NCBI RefSeq assembly: GCF_900078395.1
Contig: NZ_FKLA01000008.1
Location: 310,001 to 374,000, forward strand
Origin: Anaerotruncus rubiinfantis
GTDB lineage: Bacteria; Bacillota; Clostridia; Oscillospirales; Ruminococcaceae
Direction: 5' to 3'
Length of the DNA stretch: 64,000 nucleotides
The notes under the pieces are model-generated. The model was not told the origin of the DNA and searched no databases. It saw only the letters and a program-made list of their open reading frames with translations. Shown here in pieces: positions 36,374 through 45,984 of this stretch (position 1 is its first letter; each line of letters starts with the position of its first letter). The position numbers and the translations under genes were made by a program.

Positions 36374-37915
36374 ATGAAACTGTTATTGGGTATTGACCTT
36401 GGCACCAGCGGGATCAAAACGGTTCTGCTGACGCCGGAAGGGCAGATCGCGGGCAGCGGTTCCTGTGAGCTGTGTCTTTCCACGCCGCGCCCGGGTTTTG
36501 CAGAACAAAACCCGGGCGAATGGTGGGAAGCCTGCTGCACCGCCGTGCGGCAGGCAGCCGCGTCGGTGACTGGCAGGTCGGAAGTGGTTGGGATCGGTAT
36601 CTCCGGGCAGATGCTCGGCAGCGTGCTGCTTGACCGGGCCGGAGCGGTTATCGAGGACTGCATCATCTGGATGGACCAGCGCGCGCAGGAGGAGCTTGCG
36701 TGGGTGGAAACGATAATTGGCAGGGAGGAGTTGCTGCGCCGGACGGCCAACTATCCGCTGGTCAGTTACTGGGCCCCAAAACTGCTCTGGCTGCGTAAAC
36801 ATCGCCCGGCAACTTATGCGAAGATCGACAAGGTGCTTTTCCCGAAGGATTACCTCAAATTTAAGTTGACAGGCGTCCATGACATCGATGTGACCGATGC
36901 GACCGGTTCCATGCTTTTCGATACCGCGCGCCGCGCCTGGGACTGGGAGCTTTTCGATCAGCTTTCGCTCCCGCGCAGCTTTGTTCCCAAAACGGCTTCT
37001 GAATCCACGGCCGTGATTGGGAGTCTGCGGGCGGACGCGGCGGAAAGATTGGGGCTTTTGCCGGGTATCCCGGTGGTTGCGGGCGGCGGAGATCAGATGT
37101 GCGGGGCGGTCGGGCTTGGTGTTGTGCGGGAAGGGGTGCTCTCCTCCACGATCGGCACCTCCGGATGTGTCTTTTCCTACAGCAGTTGCTGTATCACCGA
37201 CCAGAAGCCGCGGGCGGCGCTTTCCTACTGCCACAGCGTGCCGGATGCGTGGTGCGTCTACGGATGTACGCTGGCCGCGGGCGGCGCTTACAAATGGTTG
37301 CGGGATTGTTTTTTTGACAAAAAACATGTAACTTTGAATACAAGCGGACAGCCAGCCTACCGCGTGATGGACGAATTGGCCGTGCAGGCCCGTCCGGGAA
37401 GCGAAGGGCTTCTGTTCCTGCCGTACTTAAGCGGCGAGCGCACGCCCCATCCGGACCCGGCGGCGCGCGGGGTGTTTTTCGGGCTTTCCGCCCGGCATGG
37501 AATTTCGGAAATCTGCCGGTCGGTGCTGGAAGGCGTGGCCTACAGCCTGCGCGACACGGTGGAAATCCTGCGGGAATATCATGTCCCGGTTGATGAGGTG
37601 CGCGCGGCGGGCGGCGGCGCGGCGAGCCCGCTGTGGCTGCAGCTGCAGGCGGACATTTTCGATGCGCACATTGCCGTAACGAATGTGGCGGAAGCGCCGG
37701 CGGTCGGCGCGGCAATCCTGGCGGGGGTGGGCGCGGGTTTATTTGACAGCGTACCGCAGGCTGCCGACAAGATTGTTCGGGTGGTCCGAATGGTGGAACC
37801 GGAACGCAGAAACGTGCCGCTCTACGCCGACTACTATGAAACTTACCGGGCGCTTTATCCCGCGCTGCAGGACCTGTTTTCCAGCCAGGCGGGCAAGGTG
37901 GGGCGATGGACATGA
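36374..37915 (+). CDS. Xylulokinase-type FGGY carbohydrate kinase
   Basis: ATP-dependent sugar kinase (513 aa). Domain I has LLGIDLGTSGIKTVLL and GIGISGQMLGSVLLD; domain II has VVAGGGDQMCGAVGLG, LPYLSGERTPHPDPAARG and AAGGGAASPLWLQLQADIF with the ATP-binding glycines. It phosphorylates a ketopentose or related sugar, and its immediate neighbour is a pentulose-phosphate epimerase that overlaps its 3' end by 10 nt. Unlike the kinase at 25274 it is intact. Confidence 0.88.
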   Translation: MKLLLGIDLGTSGIKTVLLTPEGQIAGSGSCELCLSTPRPGFAEQNPGEWWEACCTAVRQAAASVTGRSEVVGIGISGQMLGSVLLDRAGAVIEDCIIWMDQRAQEELAWVETIIGREELLRRTANYPLVSYWAPKLLWLRKHRPATYAKIDKVLFPKDYLKFKLTGVHDIDVTDATGSMLFDTARRAWDWELFDQLSLPRSFVPKTASESTAVIGSLRADAAERLGLLPGIPVVAGGGDQMCGAVGLGVVREGVLSSTIGTSGCVFSYSSCCITDQKPRAALSYCHSVPDAWCVYGCTLAAGGAYKWLRDCFFDKKHVTLNTSGQPAYRVMDELAVQARPGSEGLLFLPYLSGERTPHPDPAARGVFFGLSARHGISEICRSVLEGVAYSLRDTVEILREYHVPVDEVRAAGGGAASPLWLQLQADIFDAHIAVTNVAEAPAVGAAILAGVGAGLFDSVPQAADKIVRVVRMVEPERRNVPLYADYYETYRALYPALQDLFSSQAGKVGRWT

Positions 37916-38568
37916 ACGGGGATTTCCGGATCCTGCCATCGATCGCATCGGCGGACCAAATGCGGATTGCCGGGGAAATCCAGCGATTGGGGGACTGGCC
38001 GTACCTGCATCTCGATATCGAGGATGGGAACTTTGTGCCGAACATCACCTTTGGGATGAAGACGGTCCGGCAGATTGCGTCCTATACGGAGAAAGAACTG
38101 GACGCGCATCTGATGGTGGCCGATCCGGGAGCATATCTTGAGGAGCTCGCGGGCTGCGGCGTCAAAAATGTGGCGGTTCATCTGGAGGCGCTGACCTATC
38201 CGCTTCAGACGCTGAGCGCTATCCATAAACTAGGCATGCGCGCGGGCCTGGCGCTGGGTTTTTCCTCTGGCGCCGAAGCGGTGATGCCATTTTTGTCCGG
38301 GGCCGATTACCTACTTGTCATGACGGCGGAGCCGGATGGGGAAGGGCAGATTTTTCGGGCACGGACTCTTGAAAAGATCCGGAATCTTTCCCGTCTGACG
38401 GCGCTTCCCATCTGGGTGGACGGCGGCGTTGGATCGGAGACAATCGTGCAGGCCGCCCGGGCGGGTGCGTCCGCTGCAGTGTTGGGAAGGGCGGTATTCT
38501 CGGCGGAAAATCCCGGAGAGAGAGCACGGGAACTTGCCGCAATGGTTTTGTATCAGAACAAGAAATGA
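37906..38568 (+). CDS. Ribulose-/allulose-phosphate 3-epimerase family
   Basis: TIM-barrel epimerase (220 aa) of the Rpe/AlsE family that inverts C-3 of a ketose phosphate. Active-site blocks: ILPSIASADQ, YLHLDIEDGNFVPNITFG (catalytic Asp and metal His), LDAHLMVADP, WVDGGVGSET (second Asp) and a C-terminal phosphate loop. It overlaps the kinase gene and is translated from AAGGTGGGG, so kinase and epimerase are probably coupled steps feeding the pentose phosphate pathway. Confidence 0.88.
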   Translation: MDMNGDFRILPSIASADQMRIAGEIQRLGDWPYLHLDIEDGNFVPNITFGMKTVRQIASYTEKELDAHLMVADPGAYLEELAGCGVKNVAVHLEALTYPLQTLSAIHKLGMRAGLALGFSSGAEAVMPFLSGADYLLVMTAEPDGEGQIFRARTLEKIRNLSRLTALPIWVDGGVGSETIVQAARAGASAAVLGRAVFSAENPGERARELAAMVLYQNKK

Positions 38569-38580
38569 AGGAGGAGTCCT

Positions 38581-39810
38581 ATGAGCAGAAACATCCGAAA
38601 GCTCGAAATGAAAGATCTGCCGGAGATTTGGCGGATTGCGAACCTTTCCTATCCGCCCTATGGGGATAAAAAGGCAAAACGGGAAAAATACCTGCGCCGG
38701 GCGCTTTCCGAGCGGACATCGGGCGAATTTTACGGCTGCTTTGAAGCGGAAGAAATGGTGGGCTTTCTGGAGCTCTACGACTTTCGGATGAATCTGCGCG
38801 GCTGCCAGATCCAGGTTGGCGGGGTCGGTTTCATTGCCGTGGACATTTTCCATAAACGCCAGGGGGTGGCCGGCGAAATGCTCGCTTTCTGCGAGCGGTA
38901 TTTCCGGGAACGGCAGATCCCGGTGCTGGTGCTCTATCCCTACAGCATCCGGTTTTATCACAAGCGTGGTTTCTGTTGCGCCACCCGGATGTATCAGTAC
39001 CGGATCCTGCCGGACATGTTCCCGTACGCCGGCCCACCCAAACATGTGCGGATGCTGGGGCAGGATGACCGGAAAAAGCTGACCGACTGTTTCGCGGCGT
39101 ATTTTGCCAATACGAACGGGATGCTCATGAAGCGGAGCGTTGACATCGACGCGCTGCTGGAGGATACTCTTATCGCCGCTTATGAACGGGACGGCGTGGT
39201 GGAAGGTTATGCCGCCTACCGCTATGAGAAGGTGGACCCAAACTGTGTCCATATGGACAACATGGTGGTTTCCGAATGGGTTTGGAACAGCCGGGAAGCG
39301 TTTTTGGAACTCTGTTCCTTTTTTCACGCGCAGTCCGACCAGATCACGCGGGTTATTCTGAACACACCGGAAGAAAATCTGTACCTGTCCCTGCTGGACC
39401 CGGCGAACGGGCTCAACGGTGCATTCCAGAACGAAACGCATGAGATGTATGTGGCGGCGGCCGACTCAATGTATAAGGTTCTCGACGCCAAAAATCTGTT
39501 TGCGCAGATTGGAGCGGTCAATTTTAACGGGGCGAACCTGCGCCTGTGGCTTACGCTTTTGGGACCGGACGGCTCCGAGGAGTTGGGGCTGAAAGTGGAG
39601 GACGGGACCGCCCGCATTTCGGAGGAAGGCCCCTGGGACGCGATGCTCCGGATGCCGGGGGACGTGTTCACGGCAATGGTCACCGGCGCGGCGGACTTTG
39701 CGGAGCTTCACGCGCTGGGGCTTGCGGAGATCGATCGGGCGGATCAGATTATGGAAGTAAGTAAACTGTTTGCATATCCAAGAAGACCCAAAACAATCAC
39801 TTATTTTTAA
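38581..39810 (+). CDS. GNAT acetyltransferase, Eis-like
   Basis: 409-residue Eis-type protein: N-terminal GNAT domain with acetyl-CoA loop IAVDIFHKRQGVAGEMLAFC (Q/R-x-x-G-x-G/A) and FYHKRGFCCATRMYQY, a second GNAT-like half (VEGYAAYRYEKVDPN), and a C-terminal sterol-carrier-like domain. The substrate could be an amino group on a sugar, drug or peptide. Ribosome site AAGGAGGAG precedes the ATG by 6 nt. It lies 12 nt after the epimerase gene and before a TRAP receptor gene, so it is within the catabolic operon. Confidence 0.82.
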   Translation: MSRNIRKLEMKDLPEIWRIANLSYPPYGDKKAKREKYLRRALSERTSGEFYGCFEAEEMVGFLELYDFRMNLRGCQIQVGGVGFIAVDIFHKRQGVAGEMLAFCERYFRERQIPVLVLYPYSIRFYHKRGFCCATRMYQYRILPDMFPYAGPPKHVRMLGQDDRKKLTDCFAAYFANTNGMLMKRSVDIDALLEDTLIAAYERDGVVEGYAAYRYEKVDPNCVHMDNMVVSEWVWNSREAFLELCSFFHAQSDQITRVILNTPEENLYLSLLDPANGLNGAFQNETHEMYVAAADSMYKVLDAKNLFAQIGAVNFNGANLRLWLTLLGPDGSEELGLKVEDGTARISEEGPWDAMLRMPGDVFTAMVTGAADFAELHALGLAEIDRADQIMEVSKLFAYPRRPKTITYF

Positions 39811-39828
39811 AGGAAAGAGGGAGAGAAC

Positions 39829-40929
39829 ATGATGAAAAAGAACAACATCCGCATTAAACTGACCGCATCCCTTGCCGCGTTGGCCCTGCTTGCCGGCCTG
39901 ATGGCCGGCTGCGGCTCCTCGTCCGCCCCGGCGTCCTCTGCGGCACCCGCCGCGGCCGCGCCGTCTCAGAGCCAGGCGCAGTCTGAACAGGCCGCGCCCG
40001 CGGAAAAGATCACGCTGGTGTTCACCACCGCCTCGCTGCCGGATGTTTCCTACACCAAGGTGCTTTACGATGTGATCAAACCGGAGCTTGAAAAGCTTTC
40101 GAACGGTCAGATCGAGCTCGAAGTCCACGATTCCGGATCACTTTTCAGCCAGGATGACGAGCTGCCCGCAACCATCAAAGGCAATGCTTCGATGTGCTAT
40201 ACCGACGCGACCTGGCTGGCTACCTATATGCCTTCAATGAATATGATTGCCGCTGGCTACATGTTCAAGGACAAGGACCATATGGATAAAGTGCTAAACG
40301 GCGAAATTGGGCAGCAGCTCTTTGAACAGACCGCGAAAGAAGTCGGCGTGCGCCCACTGTACGCCTATTACATCGGCGCGCGCGTGGTCGGCATGCGCGA
40401 TGGCCGCGCGATCATGAGCCCGGACGACCTCAAAGGGGTCAAACTGCGTATGCCGAACTCGGAATCCTGGCTCTTTCTTGGTAAGGCGCTGGGCAGCAAC
40501 CCGGTCCCGATTGCCTTTTCCGAGCTTTACACCGCGCTCCAGTCCGGCACGGTCGACGGCCTCGAAAACCCGATCTCCGGCTTGGAAGAGGGCAAGTTTT
40601 ACGAGGTCATCAAGTCGATCTCGCTGACCAACCATATGATCGGCGCGGTCTGGCCGTGCATCAATGAAGAAATCTGGCAGAGCCTCACGCCGGAGCTGCA
40701 GAAGAACGTGCTGGATGCGTTTAAAAAGGGTCTGGACGCAAACGACGAGCTGGCGCTGCAGGACGAAGAAGTCCTTCTGGAAAAATATAAGGAGCTGGGC
40801 GTCGAAGTGATGACCCCCGATGTGGAGGCATTCAAAAAACAGGTCAACGACTTTTATCTGAACGATTCGGAGATGGTGAAGGACTGGGATATGGACCTGT
40901 TCGAGCAGATCAAAGCGATGGGCGAATAA
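39829..40929 (+). CDS. dctP: TRAP transporter solute-binding lipoprotein (DctP family)
   Basis: Extracytoplasmic receptor of a TRAP transporter (366 aa). Signal peptide ends in a lipobox (LAGLMAGC) at about residue 28, then a Ser/Ala/Pro/Gln linker to about residue 60. The mature part has DctP features: EVHDSGSLFSQDDELP, LKGVKLRMPNSESW near residue 205 (substrate Arg motif) and the LYTALQSGTVDGLENP stretch. AGGAAAGAGGGAG precedes the start; ATG at 39829 or 39832 would both serve. A hairpin and the two permease genes follow. Confidence 0.92.
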   Translation: MMKKNNIRIKLTASLAALALLAGLMAGCGSSSAPASSAAPAAAAPSQSQAQSEQAAPAEKITLVFTTASLPDVSYTKVLYDVIKPELEKLSNGQIELEVHDSGSLFSQDDELPATIKGNASMCYTDATWLATYMPSMNMIAAGYMFKDKDHMDKVLNGEIGQQLFEQTAKEVGVRPLYAYYIGARVVGMRDGRAIMSPDDLKGVKLRMPNSESWLFLGKALGSNPVPIAFSELYTALQSGTVDGLENPISGLEEGKFYEVIKSISLTNHMIGAVWPCINEEIWQSLTPELQKNVLDAFKKGLDANDELALQDEEVLLEKYKELGVEVMTPDVEAFKKQVNDFYLNDSEMVKDWDMDLFEQIKAMGE

Positions 40930-40942
40930 ATCCTGTAAGACG

Positions 40943-40968
40943 GCGGGCCGGGGATGTCCCCGGCCCGC
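40943..40968 (+). promoter_or_regulatory. Hairpin between TRAP receptor and permease genes
   Basis: GCGGGCCGGGGA pairs perfectly with TCCCCGGCCCGC across two bases; no T-run. Probably stabilises or attenuates the upstream receptor mRNA. Confidence 0.6.
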
Positions 40969-41004
40969 GCAAAACCCGGCCCTGCCGACAGAGGAGGAAT
41001 CCGA

Positions 41005-41520
41005 TTGAAAATACTTCGCCGCATCTGGGAAGTGATCGAGAAAGTGATAGGGATCTATCTTCCGTGTGTGACCTTCCTGATCATGTTTGTGTCCTTTTGC
41101 ATCCAGATCATCTGCCGTTACCTGTTCAATTACCAGTTTGAGTGGACCTATGAGTTTACCGTCATCGGGTTCATGTGGACAGCTGTTTTCGGCGCCTGCT
41201 ACAGCAGCAAAATCCGGGATCATGTCTCCTTCAATCTGATCTATGACCGCCTGGGCAGCAAGGGCCAGGCGCTGATGTCCCTGGCGGGCAACCTGATTAT
41301 AATCGTGGCATTTTTTCTGCTGATCCCGTATGCGGTGGAATATATCTCTTTCATGGATATTAAGACCACGCCGGTGCTCAAACTTTCGTTTGGCGTGGCA
41401 TATGCACCGTTTCTGATTTTTCTGCTTTTTAGTATCATCTATATCATTCGGGACATCGTGCTGGCCATCCGCACGCTGTTCGGCCTGTACAGGCTGCCGA
41501 AGAAGGAGGATGCCGCATGA
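41005..41520 (+). CDS. dctQ: TRAP transporter small permease (DctQ family)
   Basis: Small membrane subunit (171 aa) with four helices: about residues 13-35, 48-68, 88-110 and 126-150. FLIMFVSFCIQIICRYLFNYQFEWTYEF carries the family pattern. TTG start at 41005 lies 7 nt after GAGGAGG, preferred over upstream in-frame codons inside the hairpin region. Its stop overlaps the DctM start (ATGA), as is usual. Confidence 0.88.
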   Translation: MKILRRIWEVIEKVIGIYLPCVTFLIMFVSFCIQIICRYLFNYQFEWTYEFTVIGFMWTAVFGACYSSKIRDHVSFNLIYDRLGSKGQALMSLAGNLIIIVAFFLLIPYAVEYISFMDIKTTPVLKLSFGVAYAPFLIFLLFSIIYIIRDIVLAIRTLFGLYRLPKKEDAA

Positions 41521-42800
41521 GCTTTTCCACCTGGATCCCGATCATTATGATGGTTCTGACCTTCGCGCTCAATATTCCCGTCACTTACGGTATGGTTGCG
41601 GCGGGCGCGTTTTATCTACTGTATACAAGCGCCGATCTCGGAATTGTAGTTGGGCAGGTCATGGGAACCATGTACACCGGCTATGTGCTCATGGCCATCC
41701 CGCTTTTCATCTTCACCGCCAACGTCATGAATTCCGGCAAGGTTACTGACGCCATGTTCGACTTCTCAAAAGCGGCGGTCGGCAAAAAACGAGGTGCGCT
41801 GGCATATGTAAACGTGCTGATCTCGCTGATTTTTTCCGGCATGACCGGTTCCGCGATCGCGGATGCGGCCGGCATGGGGCTCATGGAGATCAAAGCGATG
41901 GAAAAGGACGGCTATGACCTGCCGTTCAGCTGCGCCATCACGGCGGCTACCGCGACCATTGGCCCAATCTTCCCGCCGAGTATCCCGTTCGTCATCTATG
42001 CAATGCTTTCCGGCACCTCAGTGGGCGCGCTTTTCCTGGGCGGCGTGGTCCCCGCGATCCTGATTGCGGTGGCCCTGTCCCTCTATATTGCTTATGTTTC
42101 CCAAAAAAGAAAATACCCGGAAGGCATCAAGTTCTCCCCGCGGGAATTTTGGCGTTTCACCCTGCGGGCGCTGCCGGCGCTCCTGACGCCGGTTATTCTG
42201 CTGGCGGGCATCTATACCGGGGTCATGACCCCGACCGAAGCGGGTGCGATCGCCGCGCTTTATGCGCTCATCATTTCGGTTTTTGTTTACCGGATTCTGG
42301 GCTGGAAGGAATTTCAGCAGACGGTGAAAGACACGGCTTTCTCCACCGGCTCGATCACGATTCTCACAGCCGCGGCGGCGGTGTTCTCCTATATTGTGGC
42401 CAAAGAGAAAATTCCGGACATGGTTTCGGATTTCATGCTGGGCATCACCGACAACAAGATTGTTCTGCTGCTCATCATCAACGCGCTGTTTCTGGTGCTT
42501 GGGATGTTCCTGGATACAGCGGTGCTCCAGTATGTATTCCTGCCGATGGTGATTCCAATTGTGCGGGTGTTGGGGATCGATATGGTACATTTCGGCGTGC
42601 TCATCTGCCTGAACATGATGATCGGCCTCTCCACGCCTCCGTTTGGATTTTTGCTGTTTGTCACCGCGAACATTGCCAAAACGTCCCTCAGCGCGGTGGT
42701 GCGCGAGGTGCTGCCAATGGTTGGGGTTCTGTTGGTTGTGCTGATGCTGTTGACATTCGTCCCGCAGTTGGTGCTGTTTGTGCCCAGCCTGATGGGATAG
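41517..42800 (+). CDS. dctM: TRAP transporter large permease (DctM family)
   Basis: Ion-coupled transport subunit (427 aa, about 12 helices). Signature blocks are SLIFSGMTGSAIADAAGMG near residue 105, ATIGPIFPPSIPFVIYAML near 145, GVMTPTEAGAIAALYAL near 240 and GLSTPPFGFLLFV near 365. Complete, and coupled to dctQ by a 4-nt overlap. With the receptor at 39829 it forms a full transporter for an acid substrate of the surrounding pathway. Confidence 0.95.
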   Translation: MSFSTWIPIIMMVLTFALNIPVTYGMVAAGAFYLLYTSADLGIVVGQVMGTMYTGYVLMAIPLFIFTANVMNSGKVTDAMFDFSKAAVGKKRGALAYVNVLISLIFSGMTGSAIADAAGMGLMEIKAMEKDGYDLPFSCAITAATATIGPIFPPSIPFVIYAMLSGTSVGALFLGGVVPAILIAVALSLYIAYVSQKRKYPEGIKFSPREFWRFTLRALPALLTPVILLAGIYTGVMTPTEAGAIAALYALIISVFVYRILGWKEFQQTVKDTAFSTGSITILTAAAAVFSYIVAKEKIPDMVSDFMLGITDNKIVLLLIINALFLVLGMFLDTAVLQYVFLPMVIPIVRVLGIDMVHFGVLICLNMMIGLSTPPFGFLLFVTANIAKTSLSAVVREVLPMVGVLLVVLMLLTFVPQLVLFVPSLMG

Positions 42801-42816
42801 GGAGAGGTGTGTTCTT

Positions 42817-43734
42817 ATGAAAATGCAGATACCGGACGGCGTCTATCCGACGATGGTGACGCCTTTCACAGAGGATAACAGGATCGATTACGGCGCGGTG
42901 CTACGCCTGATCGAATGGTACGACAGACAGGAGGTAGAAGGGATCTTCGCTGTTTGCCAGTCGAGTGAGATCTTTTTTCTGTCGTTTGGGGAACGGCTGG
43001 AGCTTTTAAAATTTATCGTGAAGAATACGCCCAAACACATTTCGGTGGTGGCGTCAGGGCATACAGCTCCCGATCTGCCCACCCAAATTCGGGAAGCAGA
43101 AGCATTCATCGCCGCTGGGATCGACGCCTATGTTTTCATCTCCAACCGGTTTGCCAGTGAGACGGAGGGCGAGGAGACGCTGCTCCAGAACATCCATACG
43201 GTGATCGACGCCCTGCCGGGTACGCAATTCGGCATCTATGAATGCCCGTACCCATACAAGCGGGTGATGCGGCCCGAAACGCTCAGGGAGCTTGCAGAGA
43301 CCGGCCGGTTCGCCTTTTTGAAGGACACCTGCTGCGATTTGGAACTGATCCGGAAAAAACTTAAGGCGACGGAAGGGACCGGCCTTAAAATTTATAACGC
43401 AGTTTCCGCGACACTGCTGGAAAGCCTGCGCATGGGTTGCGCAGGTTATTCCGGGGTGATGGCCAACTTCCATCCCGAACTTTACGGATGGCTCTGCAAG
43501 AACTTTCAGAAGCAGCCGGAGAAGGCGCAGCGCCTGCAGGATATCCTGGGCGTCTTTTCGGTGATGGAGTCTCGGGTCTATCCGGTCTGTGCGAAATACT
43601 ACCTGAATGCACTCGGTGTTTCCATGGGGCTTCATTCCCGCGCGCGCAGCGCCGCCGAATTCACCCCCAACCTGCAGATGGAATTCGATCAGCTTTTGCG
43701 ACTCACCGAACGGGTCAAATCCGAGATCCTGTAA
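42817..43734 (+). CDS. Dihydrodipicolinate synthase/NAL-type lyase
   Basis: Class I lyase (305 aa) of the DapA/N-acetylneuraminate lyase superfamily. Catalytic lysine lies in FAFLKDTCCD (near residue 170) and the tyrosine in GIYECPYPYKR (near 143); the GxxGE-like loop is replaced by VCQSSEIFFLS. In catabolic operons such proteins usually cleave or dehydrate 2-keto-3-deoxy acids. It is the last gene before a bidirectional terminator. A biosynthetic lysine role is unlikely given the context. Confidence 0.86.
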   Translation: MKMQIPDGVYPTMVTPFTEDNRIDYGAVLRLIEWYDRQEVEGIFAVCQSSEIFFLSFGERLELLKFIVKNTPKHISVVASGHTAPDLPTQIREAEAFIAAGIDAYVFISNRFASETEGEETLLQNIHTVIDALPGTQFGIYECPYPYKRVMRPETLRELAETGRFAFLKDTCCDLELIRKKLKATEGTGLKIYNAVSATLLESLRMGCAGYSGVMANFHPELYGWLCKNFQKQPEKAQRLQDILGVFSVMESRVYPVCAKYYLNALGVSMGLHSRARSAAEFTPNLQMEFDQLLRLTERVKSEIL

Positions 43735-43740
43735 GCGTGA

Positions 43741-43776
43741 AAAAACGCCCCGTGGAAGTTTTCCACAGGGCGTTTA
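43741..43776. terminator. Bidirectional terminator
   Basis: AAACGCCCCGTGGAA pairs with TTCCACAGGGCGTTT (one mismatch), between convergent genes. Confidence 0.85.
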
Positions 43777-43795
43777 TAGAGTCCGTAAACAAAGG

Positions 43796-45160
43796 CTATT
43801 CTTTCGGCAGGTTTTCCGCGCCTTTTACAAAACGCGAACGTTTCCACTTGCCAGTGCGGTACTGCAAAAACGAGAGGACATAGTTGGCGCTCCAGCCAAC
43901 CGGCACCGCAACCCACACCATTGCGATCCCGAAACGCGGTGCAAACGCCACTGCAATAAAAACACGGATCGAGAGGTTGACCAGGTTTGCAACGGTGAAC
44001 ATCCGCATATCCCCAGCGCCGCGCAAAAGCCCGTCGGTGATCATCTTGAGCCCGATCATCACGAAAAACCATCCCATGAACCGCAGATAGCCGGTACCGG
44101 TCTGCAAAGCGGACAGGGTTCCGTCCGCGCCGAGGAAAGCGGCGATGATGGGCCGGTTGAAAAGTTCGAGCACGATGCAGATTATGAGCGCGAAGGAAAA
44201 GACAATCCCATAGCCCGCATGATACCCCCGGCGCACCCGGCCATATTCCGATGCGCCAATGTTCTGCGCGGTGAAGGAGGAGATCGCATTGCCCATGGCG
44301 GCCATCGGCACCACGCAGATGCTTTCCACGCGCATAGCGGCGGTGAAGCCCGCAAGTACCTCGGAGCCGAAGGAATTCACCACCGACTGCACCAGCAGCA
44401 TGCCGATCGAAACGGTGGATTGCTGCAGGATTGACGGCAGCGCAACCTTTGCCATATCGCAGAAAGCGGCGCCGTCGAAAAGTCCGGTGCCCTCGGTGGG
44501 ATAGCGGGAGAGCTCCCGCAGCAGGAGCGCGAAGGCGAGCACGGCGGAGATCCCCTGCGCGATGAGGGTCGCCCAGGCAACGCCCGCCACGCCAAGCCGG
44601 AGGCTGCGCACCATGTAAATATCCAGCACGATGTTAAAAAGGGAGGAAAAGATCAGCAGATAGAGCGGGATACGGGAGCGCCCAAGCGCGTTGAAGGTGG
44701 CGGAAACGACATTGTAAAGGAACAAAAACGGCAGCCCCAAAAAGTAGATGTTCAGATAGGTGACCGCCAGGCCGATGATGTTTTCCGGGGTGTTGAGCAG
44801 CCGCATCAGCGCGTGCCCCGCAAAAAGTCCGAACGCGCCCAGCAGCATGCTGAGCGCGAAAAAAGAGAGCAGGGAAGTGAAGATCGCACGTTTCATCTGG
44901 GTATAGCGGCGGGCCCCAAAATACTGGCTGGCGATCACCGAGGCTCCCACACCTCCGCCGATTGCCACAGAGATAAAGACGTTTGTAAGCGCGTATGACG
45001 CGCCGACCGCGGCGAGCGCCTCCTCGCTGACAAACTGGCCGACGACAATTGAATCGGCCATCGTGTAAAACTGCTGAAACAGGTTCCCGATGATCATCGG
45101 GATCGAGAAAACCAGCAGCGCTTTCATTGGACTTTCCGTAATCAGATAATCTTTTTTCAT
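43796..45160 (-). CDS. MATE-family efflux transporter
   Basis: Cation-coupled multidrug/metabolite exporter (454 aa, 12 helices). Typical MATE sequences: MKALLVFSIPMIIGNLFQQFYTMADSIVVGQFV at the start, YLNIYFLGLPFLFLYNV near residue 130 and the second-half repeat LPSILQQSTVSIGMLLVQSVVN. Start ATG 45160 follows GAGG; the longer frame would add a non-conserved 13 residues. It is not obviously tied to the flanking catabolic operons. Confidence 0.9.
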   Translation of the reverse strand: MKKDYLITESPMKALLVFSIPMIIGNLFQQFYTMADSIVVGQFVSEEALAAVGASYALTNVFISVAIGGGVGASVIASQYFGARRYTQMKRAIFTSLLSFFALSMLLGAFGLFAGHALMRLLNTPENIIGLAVTYLNIYFLGLPFLFLYNVVSATFNALGRSRIPLYLLIFSSLFNIVLDIYMVRSLRLGVAGVAWATLIAQGISAVLAFALLLRELSRYPTEGTGLFDGAAFCDMAKVALPSILQQSTVSIGMLLVQSVVNSFGSEVLAGFTAAMRVESICVVPMAAMGNAISSFTAQNIGASEYGRVRRGYHAGYGIVFSFALIICIVLELFNRPIIAAFLGADGTLSALQTGTGYLRFMGWFFVMIGLKMITDGLLRGAGDMRMFTVANLVNLSIRVFIAVAFAPRFGIAMVWVAVPVGWSANYVLSFLQYRTGKWKRSRFVKGAENLPKE

Positions 45161-45195
45161 TGCGACCTCAAAACCTCCCAGATGGCGGAACACTG

Positions 45196-45768
45196 TCAAT
45201 GCCGGTCATATTTGGAATGGCGGCGGGTGGCCTGGTAGTCCCGGGACAGGGTGCGCAGCGAAACCTGGGTGGCCTTTCGTTTGACAACCCATCCGAGTCC
45301 GGTCCGCTGTGTCAGCCGGGATTTGATTTGCTCAAAATCGCCGCTTTGTTCCAAAAGGTAAGCGGACTTGTCCCGCATCAGCACAAACAGGTAATCGCTG
45401 TCCTCCATCAGCCGATAGACGTCGCTGTAGAGCAGGTCCTGCCGACCCTGCCCGGTTCCGACATGAATTCCAGCCTCCCCGAAATCGTAGGACATCAATG
45501 GAAAATTTCCGCCAAACTGCCGGATCACCCGTTCAGCGACCATCTTAGCAGGCAGGTTGATGCTGGGGATGGGGATGCAGCCGAGCATCAAAAAAAAGAT
45601 GCGCCAGGAGGTGCTCAGGTTTCCAAGCACGCCAAGGGCGAGAAAAACACAACACGCCGTGATGACGGCGGTGCGGACTTTGGCGCCGAACACGCGGTAC
45701 TGGATGTTGGCAAGCGTGCGGATCGCCTGTTCGTTATATTGGATTTCGGCATGGTAAGATTCCGCCAA
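45196..45768 (-). CDS. YcxB-like membrane protein
   Basis: 190-residue protein resembling YcxB-like proteins: a short cytoplasmic N-terminus, two adjacent hydrophobic segments at about residues 30-50 and 55-75, then a soluble domain with YSDVYRLMEDSDYLFVLMRDKSAYLLEQSGD, the family's PH-like core. TTG start at 45768 follows GGGAGAGG. It precedes the MATE gene by 35 nt on the same strand. Function unknown. Confidence 0.65.
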   Translation of the reverse strand: MAESYHAEIQYNEQAIRTLANIQYRVFGAKVRTAVITACCVFLALGVLGNLSTSWRIFFLMLGCIPIPSINLPAKMVAERVIRQFGGNFPLMSYDFGEAGIHVGTGQGRQDLLYSDVYRLMEDSDYLFVLMRDKSAYLLEQSGDFEQIKSRLTQRTGLGWVVKRKATQVSLRTLSRDYQATRRHSKYDRH

Positions 45769-45861
45769 AACGACCTCTCCCGTCAAAATGGATTTCCCAT
45801 ATAGTATAGAAAATTTTTGTCCGTGTGTAAAGAGCGCGCGAAATTTTGTGTATTTTTGATC

Positions 45862-45890
45862 TTTACAACCGCGCTCGGAGCGGTTAAAAT
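45862..45890 (+). promoter_or_regulatory. Promoter upstream of the SDR gene
   Basis: TTTACA (45862) and TAAAAT (45885), 17-bp spacer. A GC-rich hairpin (GGCG/CGCC near 45911) and the operator at 45947 lie between it and the gene. Confidence 0.55.
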
Positions 45891-45946
45891 GAATCACATC
45901 AAATGAAAAGCGGCGCAGAAGACGCCGTACATTTTTTGCTGCTTTC

Positions 45947-45960
45947 TGAAAACGTTTTCA
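45947..45960. promoter_or_regulatory. LacI/CcpA-type operator site A
   Basis: TGAAAACGTTTTCA, a perfect 14-bp palindrome with central CG, 25 nt before the SDR start. The same core occurs at 47265, 48508 and 48581, all around the LacI-family gene at 47308. Confidence 0.85.
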
Positions 45961-45984
45961 TCATCGACGAAAGGAGCAAAGCTG

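Noticed and set aside
42817..43734. Naming the lyase dapA (lysine biosynthesis)
   Set aside because: Its context is a TRAP transporter and sugar enzymes, and such superfamily members in catabolic operons usually cleave keto-deoxy acids.
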